This document shows positions 27,089 to 35,932 of a stretch of DNA of 64,000 nt, one piece after another. Both the position numbers and the translations under genes were made by a program. Below the pieces are notes generated by a model that did no database searches, was not told where the DNA came from, and worked only from the letters and a program-made list of their open reading frames with translations. The stretch's first letter is position 1. Each line of letters opens with the position of its first letter. Source of the stretch: Bacillota bacterium (GTDB taxonomy: Bacteria; Bacillota; Clostridia; TANB77; CAG-465); assembly GCA_023460515.1 (NCBI GenBank), contig JAEWPS010000038.1, positions 313,019-377,018 on the forward strand, in the 5' to 3' direction.

Positions 27089-27499
27089 TTATTCATCATA
27101 TTTTTCTAATTCCCTTTTTTCTATTCCTATTTCTAAAAGCCATTGTTCATTTTTTGTGTCAGATCCAACATATACTAATTTTCCTTTTTGTATTTCAAAT
27201 TCATCGCCATCTTCTATACTCATGTTTTTTATATATTGTTTTATTGTACCTTTACAATTTTGTTTGCCATCCCATGTACATGCATTAAATGTATTTAAAT
27301 TAAAATTTTTATTTTTTAAATATTCATTTGAAATTGCCATTGTAAGTTGCTCACTATATTCTTGCACATTCGCTTTAAATGTAGAATCTTTGGATGTATC
27401 TTTAGAATTACTTCTCAATATATTTAAAAATATTACAACTGCTAACATTACAACTACCATTATTAATACTAACATTATTAACGAGATACCTTTTTTCAT
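27089..27499 (-). CDS. Pilin/pseudopilin-like membrane-anchored protein
   Basis: 136 residues. MKKG followed by a long hydrophobic helix (ISLIMLVLIMVVVMLAVVIF) looks like a prepilin peptidase site, but the Glu normally at mature position 5 is absent. The extracellular part has a possible disulfide pair (CTWDGKQNC). No pilus assembly genes lie nearby, so it may be an orphan pseudopilin or simply a single-helix anchored protein. Own promoter at 27529-27557. Confidence 0.6.
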   Translation of the reverse strand: MKKGISLIMLVLIMVVVMLAVVIFLNILRSNSKDTSKDSTFKANVQEYSEQLTMAISNEYLKNKNFNLNTFNACTWDGKQNCKGTIKQYIKNMSIEDGDEFEIQKGKLVYVGSDTKNEQWLLEIGIEKRELEKYDE

Positions 27500-27528
27500 T
27501 ATTATACCTCCTAATTTAGATTAATATT

Positions 27529-27557
27529 AGTATATATTATATGTAAAATTTTGTCAA
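27529..27557 (-). promoter_or_regulatory. Promoter of the pilin-like gene
   Basis: Minus strand TTGACA (27557-27552), 17 bases, TATACT (27534-27529). Confidence 0.65.
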
Positions 27558-27659
27558 TATATTTCGAGTTATTTTACATACTATTCCATTTTTGTAATAT
27601 AAGTGTAATATTTCGGTGTATTTATAAGTATTTAGATAAGTTATAATTATCTATTAGTA

Positions 27660-27688
27660 TTGACTTTACAATTATATAATGGTATAAT
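27660..27688 (+). promoter_or_regulatory. Promoter of the HTH orphan gene
   Basis: TTGACT (27660-27665), 17 bases, TATAAT (27683-27688). Downstream, GGAGG is followed by ATGTAATG, a start-stop pair overlapping the real ATG at 27745. Confidence 0.65.
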
Positions 27689-27744
27689 TAAATTAGATTT
27701 AAGTCATGGTTTTGAAATAATTATTTTGAAGGAGGACTTATGTA

Positions 27745-28218
27745 ATGGGTAAACGGAAATTAACAAATGGGCAAATTATTGAATTAGCTAATACTTATGC
27801 AAATGATGGTGATGACGTAACCATGGCGTCTCTTTCTTCTAATTACAATGTTTCATCCACCACAATATCTAACTCTTTGCATTACGCAATATCTACTCGC
27901 CTTGTTAATGAGTCAGTTGCTAAGTTAATAGCAGAAAAAGCAATCCGGCACGATAATGCTCGTAGAGAATTATTTGGATATGCTAAGAATAATAAAGTAG
28001 CTGATCTATATGACGATCTTATCCGTTCACATGGGCAAAGAAAAATCGAAACATCTACAATTATGATTCTTGAGTCGAAGTTGATTGAACTTCAAAACAA
28101 TTTAGAATCTTTTGATGACACTTTTTCATCTTCTGATGATTATCCTTATACCAAGGATGAACTCGAGGAGCAGATCGAATTTATTGAAAAACAAATAAAA
28201 GAAACTAAAGGGCGATAA
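27745..28218 (+). CDS. Helix-turn-helix protein with coiled C-terminus, unknown family
   Basis: 157 residues. An N-terminal HTH (about 10-45, with VTMASLSSNYNVSSTTISNSL) resembling resolvase/transposase or phage regulators, then a basic middle and a coiled C-terminal third (YTKDELEEQIEFIEKQIKETK). G+C is clearly higher than the surroundings (67 of 180 bases in 27781-27960, against 13 of 60 in 28261-28320) and codons such as CGG and TCC are frequent, suggesting recent transfer from phage or plasmid. Strong promoter and terminator of its own. Confidence 0.65.
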   Translation: MGKRKLTNGQIIELANTYANDGDDVTMASLSSNYNVSSTTISNSLHYAISTRLVNESVAKLIAEKAIRHDNARRELFGYAKNNKVADLYDDLIRSHGQRKIETSTIMILESKLIELQNNLESFDDTFSSSDDYPYTKDELEEQIEFIEKQIKETKGR

Positions 28219-28243
28219 TAAATGTCCTTTAGTTTTTTTTTAT
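28202..28243 (+). terminator. Terminator of the HTH orphan gene
   Basis: AAACTAAAGG (28202-28211) pairs with CCTTTAGTTT (28226-28235), followed by a T-run. The last codons and the stop lie inside the hairpin. Confidence 0.88.
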
Positions 28244-28254
28244 ATTTATAAGTT

Positions 28255-29571
28255 TTATTTGCTTTTTGTTTTATTCAAGTATATTTCCTTAGATACAACA
28301 ATTGAATTTTTTCTTCTAAATTCCCTATTAAAATAATCATAGTATGTCCCTGGGGTAATTAATCCATTTATAGAAAGTAAATCTATTCCGGACATACCTA
28401 TAATTTCATTGGCCAGTTTAACACAATTAGTACTTAGCACAAAGTATATTTTAAATTTACCTTTTTTAAATTTATAAAATTCTGCGTTTGTATCATTATA
28501 AAGCCTACTCGCATAATCTGTATATTTTTTGTCATTGTAAATTTTACCAAGAGGATACCATTTGAATGTATCTTTTTTTATGGTTTCAAGTTTATCATTT
28601 ATACTCTTTTTTTGTAAATCAGTAATTTTTAATCCGAATGAAATAATATTTTTATTTTCTTTTTTATTACAAAATTGTATATACTTATGTTTATCTACTT
28701 CGAATAATACCGCGTCTCCTATAGCTGCTCCTAATTTATTACTTGCTTCATCATATGAACCATAAGATATAACCTTATTATCTATAAATAAATCTACATG
28801 TCCAAAGGCACCTGTTTTTCCTTCTTTTAAATGTACTAAAACTTCTATATCTGGGAACGTCTCTTCTTTTTTTATTATAAATTTATCATATTTTTCTTTA
28901 ATTTCAAACATTTTATTTATTTGCTTTAAAACTCTCCTAGGAACAAATGCTGCTATAAATACCGGTAGTACTATTCTTATTCTTTTTTTTATTTTATTTT
29001 TGTTTTTTACAGGAACTAATATATCAAAAACATCTAAAAAATAAGTAATAGCAAGAAGAATAAAATATATTCCTACTATTATATAAGTAACCTTAGTTCT
29101 AAACATAGGGAAAAATATTAAAATGATTAAGAATACATATGTAACAGAAGTTCTTAGAATTTGACTATATTTATTAGGTAATTTATTTTCTACATATATT
29201 AAACATATAACAGTCTTTATTATAGAATCTATAAATATATATGCTGTAAATAGTAGTGGAAATATAGATAGAAGTATACTTGGATTATATAAAAATATAA
29301 TACTAATAATTATATTAAATATACTGTTAATAGCTCCAACTAATCTAAGTCTAATATTATCTGAAAATACATTTTGCAGTATACCAGATATTCCAATTAC
29401 AATAAAAAATCCGGATATTATATATGTTATAACTAATGTTAAAAAGCTATTTGATATATTTAATATAAGTATTCCTATTGTTAATAAAACTAACGCTTGA
29501 ATAATTACCCAAAATACGGAGAAATATTTTTCATTTAGTTTTATATATAATTTTTCTTTTATGTTTAACAT
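28255..29571 (-). CDS. DUF308/HdeD-like membrane protein fused to permuted papain-like domain
   Basis: 438 residues. The first ~185 carry six or more helices in the HdeD/DUF308 pattern. A basic linker leads to a soluble C-terminal domain with a His motif, H258 in GAFGHVDLFI, before a Cys motif, C383 in LSTNCVKLAN. That order (His then Cys) is the mark of circularly permuted NlpC/P60-like amidase or lipase folds. Both catalytic candidates are present, so an amidase or thioesterase acting near the membrane is inferred. Sits after the eno terminator. Confidence 0.6.
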   Translation of the reverse strand: MLNIKEKLYIKLNEKYFSVFWVIIQALVLLTIGILILNISNSFLTLVITYIISGFFIVIGISGILQNVFSDNIRLRLVGAINSIFNIIISIIFLYNPSILLSIFPLLFTAYIFIDSIIKTVICLIYVENKLPNKYSQILRTSVTYVFLIILIFFPMFRTKVTYIIVGIYFILLAITYFLDVFDILVPVKNKNKIKKRIRIVLPVFIAAFVPRRVLKQINKMFEIKEKYDKFIIKKEETFPDIEVLVHLKEGKTGAFGHVDLFIDNKVISYGSYDEASNKLGAAIGDAVLFEVDKHKYIQFCNKKENKNIISFGLKITDLQKKSINDKLETIKKDTFKWYPLGKIYNDKKYTDYASRLYNDTNAEFYKFKKGKFKIYFVLSTNCVKLANEIIGMSGIDLLSINGLITPGTYYDYFNREFRRKNSIVVSKEIYLNKTKSK

Positions 29572-29596
29572 ATTTCCCCTCCCTTAGGTAATAAAA

Positions 29597-29642
29597 CTCA
29601 CTACAACTGCCTCAAACGCAAGATGTAGTGAGCCTATTAATT
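29597..29642 (-). terminator. Terminator of the glycolysis operon
   Basis: Arms CTCACTACA (29597-29605) and TGTAGTGAG (29634-29642), with a small inner TGC/GCA stem, followed on the minus strand by TTTTATTA. Located just past eno. Confidence 0.7.
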
Positions 29643-29651
29643 TAACTCTAA

Positions 29652-30965
29652 TTATTTAATATTAAAGAATACTTCATTACCTTTATATTCAGCAACTTCA
29701 GCTAATTCTTCTTCAATTCTCATTAATTGATTATATTTACATACTCTATCTGTTCTAGATGGAGCACCAGTTTTAATTTGACCTGCATTTACTGCAACAA
29801 CTAAATCTGCAATAGTAGTATCTTCTGTTTCACCAGATCTATGAGATACAACTGCTGTATATCCAGCTCTATTTGCCATTTTTATAGCATCTAAAGTTTC
29901 AGTAATTGTTCCTATTTGATTTAATTTTATAAGAATTGAATTTGCAGTTTTAGTATCAATTCCTTTTTGTAGTCTTTCAGTATTAGTAACAAATAAGTCA
30001 TCTCCAACTATTTGTATTTTATTTCCTAATCTTTCAGTAAGCATTTTCCAGCCTTCCCAATCTTCTTCAGCTAAACCATCTTCAAGTGATATTATTGGAT
30101 ATTTAGAAACTAAATCTTCATAGTAACTTATAAATTCTTCTGTTGTAAACATTTCTCCTGTTTTCCAGAAATAATAACAACCTTCACTACCTTTTTTCTT
30201 TGCTTCTTCATACATTTCTGTAGCAGCAGCATCAATAGCTATTTTAAAATCTTCTCCTGGTTTGTATCCTGCTTTAGTTATTGCTTCAACTATAACTTGA
30301 AGTGCTTCTTCATCTTTAGATAAATTTGGTGCAAATCCACCTTCATCACCTACTGATGTAGCTAATCCTTTAGCTTTTAAAACAGATTTTAAATTGTGAA
30401 ATACTTCTGCGCACATTCTTAATGCTTCTTTAAATGTTGGTGCACCTACTGGCATAATCATAAATTCTTGTATATTTACACTGTTATCTGCATGTTTTCC
30501 ACCATTTAATATATTCATCATTGGAACTGGTAATTCTTTTGCATTTACTCCGCCAATATATTGATATAAACTTAAACCTAAAGCTTCAGAAGCTGCTCTT
30601 GCAACAGCCATAGAAACTCCAAGTATTGCATTTGCACCAAGTTTAGCTTTGTTAGGTGTTCCATCTAATTCAATCATTATTTTATCTATTTGAGTTTGAT
30701 CTAAAACATTTAATCCTTCTATTTCAGGTGCAATTAAATCATTAACATTGTCTACTGCATCTAAAGTTCCTTTTCCTAAATATCTAGATTTATCTCCATC
30801 TCTAAGCTCAACTGCTTCAAAAGCACCTGTTGATGCCCCTGATGGAACTGCTGCTCTTCCTAAAAATCCACCCTCTACACTTACTTCAACTTCAACTGTT
30901 GGGTTACCTCTTGAATCTAGTATTTCTCTTGCATATACTGATTCTATACTTAAATATTGTTTCAT
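29652..30965 (-). CDS. eno: Enolase
   Basis: 2-phosphoglycerate to phosphoenolpyruvate. 437 residues; SGASTGAFEAVELRDGD, GDEGGFAPN, and the signature ILIKLNQIGT with SHRSGETEDTTIADL are all present, including the catalytic Lys and metal Asp positions. Last gene of the glycolysis operon gap-pgk-orf-tpiA-gpmI-orf-eno. Confidence 0.98.
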   Translation of the reverse strand: MKQYLSIESVYAREILDSRGNPTVEVEVSVEGGFLGRAAVPSGASTGAFEAVELRDGDKSRYLGKGTLDAVDNVNDLIAPEIEGLNVLDQTQIDKIMIELDGTPNKAKLGANAILGVSMAVARAASEALGLSLYQYIGGVNAKELPVPMMNILNGGKHADNSVNIQEFMIMPVGAPTFKEALRMCAEVFHNLKSVLKAKGLATSVGDEGGFAPNLSKDEEALQVIVEAITKAGYKPGEDFKIAIDAAATEMYEEAKKKGSEGCYYFWKTGEMFTTEEFISYYEDLVSKYPIISLEDGLAEEDWEGWKMLTERLGNKIQIVGDDLFVTNTERLQKGIDTKTANSILIKLNQIGTITETLDAIKMANRAGYTAVVSHRSGETEDTTIADLVVAVNAGQIKTGAPSRTDRVCKYNQLMRIEEELAEVAEYKGNEVFFNIK

Positions 30966-31042
30966 AATAAAATCCTCCTTAATATTTAATTATATATATT
31001 ACTACATAAATTATTGTATCCAATTTAGTAGTTAATATTTAT

Positions 31043-31657
31043 TTATTCAACTTTTATATCATTTTCTTTTTCTTCTAACTCATCTTCAACTTTTTTAGGC
31101 TTTTCTTCCTTCTTTGAAACAGTTGAACTTGTACCTCCAAAAAAGTAGTTCCACATCTGGTCAACTATATCTGCATCCTTTTCTTCTACTTCGTCTTCAA
31201 TCGTTATGTTTATTTCGTTAGAAGTTGTATCTTTTTCTTGCTGTTCTTTTAACTTGTTTTCTTCTTCAATTTTAAGTCTTTCTTCTTCTAATGTTTGTTC
31301 ATAATCTTCTGGAAGTAATCCTTTTTTTATATTTATACCCATAGTATAAATTTTATCAAATATGTAGTCTTTAAAAAAAGGTCTCATTTTAGAAGTTGAT
31401 TTTTCGTCAACTTCAACACATTCAGTTATTATTTCATCTCTTAAATTTGTAATAGCTGCTGTAAAATCTCCACCTGATACTGTCTTTTCAGTAAACTTTG
31501 ATAACTTTTCTGAAATTTTAAAGTTAAACTTTTGATATGATGCTTCATCTGCACCTAATTTATCTATTTCATACTTTATAATATCTGATATTTTAATTTT
31601 ATAATAAGATGTATTTGCCTTTATACATCTCTCATTAACTTTAACATTTTCACCCAT
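31043..31657 (-). CDS. Acidic helical protein of unknown function in the glycolysis operon
   Basis: 204 residues. The first ~120 form a possible compact helical domain; the rest is a charged Glu/Lys coiled region with an isolated aromatic patch (DQMWNYFFGG). No signal peptide or helix anchor. No family recognised. It starts 12 bases after gpmI and precedes eno by 77 bases, so it is co-expressed with glycolytic enzymes; scaffold or regulator roles are guesses. Confidence 0.65.
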   Translation of the reverse strand: MGENVKVNERCIKANTSYYKIKISDIIKYEIDKLGADEASYQKFNFKISEKLSKFTEKTVSGGDFTAAITNLRDEIITECVEVDEKSTSKMRPFFKDYIFDKIYTMGINIKKGLLPEDYEQTLEEERLKIEEENKLKEQQEKDTTSNEINITIEDEVEEKDADIVDQMWNYFFGGTSSTVSKKEEKPKKVEDELEEKENDIKVE

Positions 31658-31669
31658 TAATAGTCACCT

Positions 31670-33208
31670 CTATAATTCTATAATACTTATTCCAGTCATT
31701 TCTTTAGGAATATTTAAATCCATTAAGTGTAACATTGTTGGTGATATATCACTAAGTTTGCCATTTTTAATACTTTTTATTCTATCAGATACCACAATAA
31801 TTGGTACATCAAATGTTGAATGAGAAGTTATCGGCTCACCGGTTTTTAAATCCAACATATATTCACTATTTCCATGATCAGCTGTTATTATAGCTTCACC
31901 CTTAACTTCCTCTATCTTAGAAATAACTCTACCAACACATTCATCTAATACTTCAATAGCCTTTATAGTTTTTTCTAAATTTCCTGTATGTCCTACCATA
32001 TCACCATTTGCATAATTCATAATTATTAGATCATATTTTTTAGAATCAATAGCTCCAATAACTTTATCTGTAACTTCATATGCAGACATTTCTGGTTTTA
32101 AATCATATGTTGCAACTTTTGGTGATGAAACTAATATTCTTTCTTCATTCAAATATTCTTTTTCTTCTCCACCATTAAAGAAAAACGTTACATGTGCATA
32201 TTTTTCAGTTTCAGCTATTCTAAGTTGAGTATATCCTAGTTTGCTGATATATTCACCAATTGTATTAGTTATCTTTTGTGGTTTATACGCAACTAAAACA
32301 TTTTTCAAAGTTTCATCATATTGAGTCATAGTAACAAAATTTAAATTATTTGGTTTAGACTCTCTTTCGAAACCTTCATAATTAGTATCTACCAACGTAT
32401 GAACTAATTGTCTTGCTCTATCTGGTCTAAAATTAAAGAATATAACTGAATCATTATCTTTAATTTTAGCCACAGGACTTCCATCTTCGTTTGTTATTAT
32501 TATAGGTTTAACAAATTCATCAAATTCTTCAGTTTCATAAGAATTTTCAACAGCCTTTTGTACTGTTTTAAATTTAGCACCTGTTCCTAAAACCAACATA
32601 TCATAAGCCAATTTTAGTCTTTCATATCTCTTATCTCGGTCCATAGCATAGTATCTACCAATAACAGTTGCTATTTTACCTACACCAATCTCTTTTATTT
32701 TTTCTTCTAATTTTTTTAAATACTCAATTGCTGATGTAGGTGCAGTATCTCTACCATCTAAAAACGCATGTATATATACATTTTTTAATTCGTTTTGTGC
32801 TGCAAGTTCTAGTAATGCATATAGATGTTCTATATGACTATGTACTCCCCCATCAGATACAAGCCCCATTAAATGTAAATTGCTGTTATTCTTTTTTGCT
32901 CTCAATACAGCATTTTTTAATTCTTTATTTTCAAAAAATTTCTTTTCTTTTATTTCCTTAGATATTCTAGTAAGTTCTTGATAAATAACTCTACCAGCAC
33001 CTATATTTGTATGACCAACTTCAGAGTTACCCATTTGTCCCTCAGGAAGCCCTACAGCAAGGCCACTACACTCTAAATATGTATTTGGATATTTAATTAT
33101 GTATTTGTCAATATTAGGTTTATTAGCAAGTTTAAATGCATTTCCTTGTGTTTCATCATTTAATCCCACCCCATCTAATATCATAATTAAGTGTTGTTTA
33201 CCTTTCAT
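31670..33208 (-). CDS. gpmI: 2,3-bisphosphoglycerate-independent phosphoglycerate mutase
   Basis: Converts 3- to 2-phosphoglycerate with two Mn ions. 512 residues, alkaline-phosphatase fold: MILDGVGLN, the phospho-serine in GNSEVGHTNIGAGR, DGRDT, RYYAMDRD and ADHGN. Between tpiA and eno in the glycolysis operon. Confidence 0.97.
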   Translation of the reverse strand: MKGKQHLIMILDGVGLNDETQGNAFKLANKPNIDKYIIKYPNTYLECSGLAVGLPEGQMGNSEVGHTNIGAGRVIYQELTRISKEIKEKKFFENKELKNAVLRAKKNNSNLHLMGLVSDGGVHSHIEHLYALLELAAQNELKNVYIHAFLDGRDTAPTSAIEYLKKLEEKIKEIGVGKIATVIGRYYAMDRDKRYERLKLAYDMLVLGTGAKFKTVQKAVENSYETEEFDEFVKPIIITNEDGSPVAKIKDNDSVIFFNFRPDRARQLVHTLVDTNYEGFERESKPNNLNFVTMTQYDETLKNVLVAYKPQKITNTIGEYISKLGYTQLRIAETEKYAHVTFFFNGGEEKEYLNEERILVSSPKVATYDLKPEMSAYEVTDKVIGAIDSKKYDLIIMNYANGDMVGHTGNLEKTIKAIEVLDECVGRVISKIEEVKGEAIITADHGNSEYMLDLKTGEPITSHSTFDVPIIVVSDRIKSIKNGKLSDISPTMLHLMDLNIPKEMTGISIIEL

Positions 33209-33265
33209 AAAATTTTAAAGTCACTCTCTTCCCGCTGCTATTACAGCCCATATATTATACCATAT

Positions 33266-34015
33266 TTATTGGTAATTTACAATAGCCGTGAAGTCAGTTG
33301 TTAAACTCGCACCACCAACTAATGCTCCATCAATGTTTTCCATATTCAATATTTCATTAGCATTTTTAGGATTTACACTTCCACCATATTGTATTCTTAG
33401 ATTATTTGCAACATTTTCAGAGTAAATTTCACTTACAGTATTACGTATATATTTACACATATCTTCTGCTTGCTCACTTGTAGCTGTTACTCCTGTACCT
33501 ATTGCCCAAATTGGTTCATATGCTATAACAACTTTAGTTTTTACATCTTCTGCTGAGATATCTTTTAAACTATTTTTTACTTGAGTAGATATAACCTCAT
33601 ATAACTTGTTTTCATTTCTTTGTTCTAAAGTTTCTCCAACACATATGATTGGGTTAATTCCTTTTTCAAGTAATTTTTTTGCTTTTAAGTTAACTAATTC
33701 ATCGGTTTCTTTAAATATTTGTCTTCTTTCACTGTGACCCACTATGCAATATTCTACATTTATGGCATATAACATGTCTACTGAAGTTTCACCTGTATAT
33801 GCACCTTTTGATTCGTAATATACATTTTGTGCTCCTAATTTAACATTTTTATTATCTAACAAATTAGACACTCTATCTAATGATGTAAAGTTCGGACATA
33901 GTACAACATCAATTTCATTAGTATTTATGCTGTCTACTATATTATTAACAAAATACTCAGCTTCATTTGCTGTGAAATTCATTTTCCAGTTTCCTGCAAT
34001 TATTTTTTTTCTCAT
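33266..34015 (-). CDS. tpiA: Triosephosphate isomerase
   Basis: 249 residues, normal length. GNWKMN, the catalytic His in CIVGHSERR, the catalytic Glu in AYEPIWAIGTG, and the phosphate loop YGGSVNPKN are intact. Third enzyme of the operon, after a small membrane protein gene. Confidence 0.98.
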   Translation of the reverse strand: MRKKIIAGNWKMNFTANEAEYFVNNIVDSINTNEIDVVLCPNFTSLDRVSNLLDNKNVKLGAQNVYYESKGAYTGETSVDMLYAINVEYCIVGHSERRQIFKETDELVNLKAKKLLEKGINPIICVGETLEQRNENKLYEVISTQVKNSLKDISAEDVKTKVVIAYEPIWAIGTGVTATSEQAEDMCKYIRNTVSEIYSENVANNLRIQYGGSVNPKNANEILNMENIDGALVGGASLTTDFTAIVNYQ

Positions 34016-34035
34016 AAAAACATTAACTCCTTTAA

Positions 34036-34656
34036 CTAATTTAAAATAACATATCTAGATATATTATCATTATTTATCCAATTTGGTTCCATATTTTTGT
34101 TACCAAACTTAAACTTTAAATTTCCAGTATCATCTATTGTATACTTTCCATTATAATACTTAGATTTTTCAGAATCTAGTTTTAACCAATTATCATTATT
34201 TATTTCTTTATTTAAATCTTTAATAAGATCACTAAATGAATTTTCTTTCAAAGTAGAATTTGAAATAAGGTATATACCTACTAAACTTTGAACTCTATTC
34301 ATTTCCGTTAAAAACAAATCTAGTTGTCCATCTCTATTATATAAATTAACAATTTCACTACTATATTTACTAGCATTCAATTCAGATATATTAGAATATT
34401 CATTAATACTTATCTTTTTATTTGAATTTGTATAAATTAAGATAACTAATAAAGCAAGGAATAGAATAGATAATTTAAGAAAGTTCTTTTTAAAAAAGAT
34501 TTTTATGTTATTTATCATAATACTTCTTTTTTCCATAATCATTATCTTTTCTCTATTACTTTTCTTACCGTGTCTATTAGAATTTTCAACATTAATATTA
34601 TTTTTATATAATTTTTTGTTTGTTTTTTTATTACTCCCTACTTTATTTTCAATCAT
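34036..34656 (-). CDS. Single-helix membrane protein of unknown function in the glycolysis operon
   Basis: 206 residues. A basic, Asn-rich cytoplasmic tail of about 55 residues, one helix (roughly 58-76), then an extracellular helical domain (LNASKYSSEIVNLYNRDGQL). No family recognised. It starts one base after pgk ends, which implies translational coupling. Why a surface protein is embedded among glycolytic genes is unclear. Confidence 0.65.
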   Translation of the reverse strand: MIENKVGSNKKTNKKLYKNNINVENSNRHGKKSNREKIMIMEKRSIMINNIKIFFKKNFLKLSILFLALLVILIYTNSNKKISINEYSNISELNASKYSSEIVNLYNRDGQLDLFLTEMNRVQSLVGIYLISNSTLKENSFSDLIKDLNKEINNDNWLKLDSEKSKYYNGKYTIDDTGNLKFKFGNKNMEPNWINNDNISRYVILN

Positions 34657-34657
34657 A

Positions 34658-35839
34658 TTATTTATCCTCTAAAGCCTCTATTCCTGGCAATTTTTTACCT
34701 TCCATAAATTCTAGTGATGCTCCACCACCTGTAGAAACATGAGTCATTTTATCTTCTACACCAAATTCTTCTACAGCAGCTGCGCTATCTCCACCACCTA
34801 TAATTGTTATAGCTTCTGAATTAGCTAAAGCCATAGCTATCTGCCTTGTACCATTTGAAAATTTTTCTATTTCAAATACACCAACTGGTCCATTCCATAC
34901 TATAGTACCTGCTGTTTGTATTTCAGATTTAAATAGTTCAATAGTTTTTTCCCCAATATCTACACCCATTAATTCGTCTGGTATATCAGTTGAAGATACT
35001 GTTTCAGCTATTGCATTTTCAGATATTTCATTAGCAGCAATATTATCTATAGGTAGTACAAATTTTACACCTTTTTCTGCTGCTTTTTTCATTATTTCAG
35101 CTGCTATTTCTAACTTATCATCTTCTACAAGAGATTTACCAATTTTGTGTCCCATAGATTTTTGAAAAGTATATGACATAGCTCCGCCAACTATAATAGT
35201 ATCTACTTTATCTATTAAAGTCATTAAAACCGCTATTTTACTTGATACTTTAGCTCCACCTATTATTGCTACTAGTGGTCTTATTGGGTTATTTATTCCA
35301 TCATCTAGTGCTTTAATTTCTTTTTCAATTAGAAATCCACACACAGATGGTAAAAATCTAGTTACTCCTTCAGTTGAAGCATGAGCTCTATGTGCAGTAC
35401 CAAAAGCATCATTTACAAAAACTTGTGCTAGTGAAGCTAGTTCTTCTGCAAAATTCTGATCATTTTTTTCTTCTTCTTCATGATTTCTTAAATTTTCTAA
35501 TAATACTACATCTGAACTCTTCATTTTAGAAACTACTTCTTTAACTTCATCTCCAATGCAATCATTTAAGAACATTACATCTTTTTTTAATAATTCAGAT
35601 AATCTGATAGCTACAGGTTTAAGAGATATATTCTGACCAGTTTTTCCAATATGTGAACAAAGTATAACCTTTGCTCCTGCACAAATTAGATACTCTATAG
35701 TTTTTAGTGATTCTACTATTCTCTTATCACTTGTAATTATACTTTTTGTTTCTCTATCTAAAGGAACATTGAAGTCTACTCTTACTAAAACCTTTTTATT
35801 TTTAACCTCTATATCCCTAACTGTTTTTTTATTTAACAT
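34658..35839 (-). CDS. pgk: Phosphoglycerate kinase
   Basis: 393 residues. RVDFNVPLD, CSHIGKTG, the substrate-binding RAHASTEG and the nucleotide region GGGDSAAAVEEFG are present. Makes ATP from 1,3-bisphosphoglycerate. Preceded by a stem-loop and a possible internal promoter that separate it from gap. Confidence 0.98.
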   Translation of the reverse strand: MLNKKTVRDIEVKNKKVLVRVDFNVPLDRETKSIITSDKRIVESLKTIEYLICAGAKVILCSHIGKTGQNISLKPVAIRLSELLKKDVMFLNDCIGDEVKEVVSKMKSSDVVLLENLRNHEEEEKNDQNFAEELASLAQVFVNDAFGTAHRAHASTEGVTRFLPSVCGFLIEKEIKALDDGINNPIRPLVAIIGGAKVSSKIAVLMTLIDKVDTIIVGGAMSYTFQKSMGHKIGKSLVEDDKLEIAAEIMKKAAEKGVKFVLPIDNIAANEISENAIAETVSSTDIPDELMGVDIGEKTIELFKSEIQTAGTIVWNGPVGVFEIEKFSNGTRQIAMALANSEAITIIGGGDSAAAVEEFGVEDKMTHVSTGGGASLEFMEGKKLPGIEALEDK

Positions 35840-35867
35840 AATAAATTCTCCTTTTTTAGATTTTAAT

Positions 35868-35919
35868 ATTATAGCAAATATAGCAAGGCCTTAAACAATT
35901 ACTTCAAAACCTTGCTATA
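35868..35919 (-). promoter_or_regulatory. gap-pgk intergenic stem-loop and possible internal promoter
   Basis: Arms TATAGCAAGG (35879-35888) and CCTTGCTATA (35910-35919) around 21 bases; no real T-run follows, so it is more likely a processing or partial termination element. On the minus strand an extended -10 (TGCTATAAT, TATAAT at 35873-35868) follows it. Confidence 0.5.
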
Positions 35920-35932
35920 CATTTTAAGTATA

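Noticed and set aside
27745..28218. Prophage remnant at the HTH orphan
   Set aside because: Only one gene is foreign-looking; no integrase, attachment repeat or other phage gene nearby.
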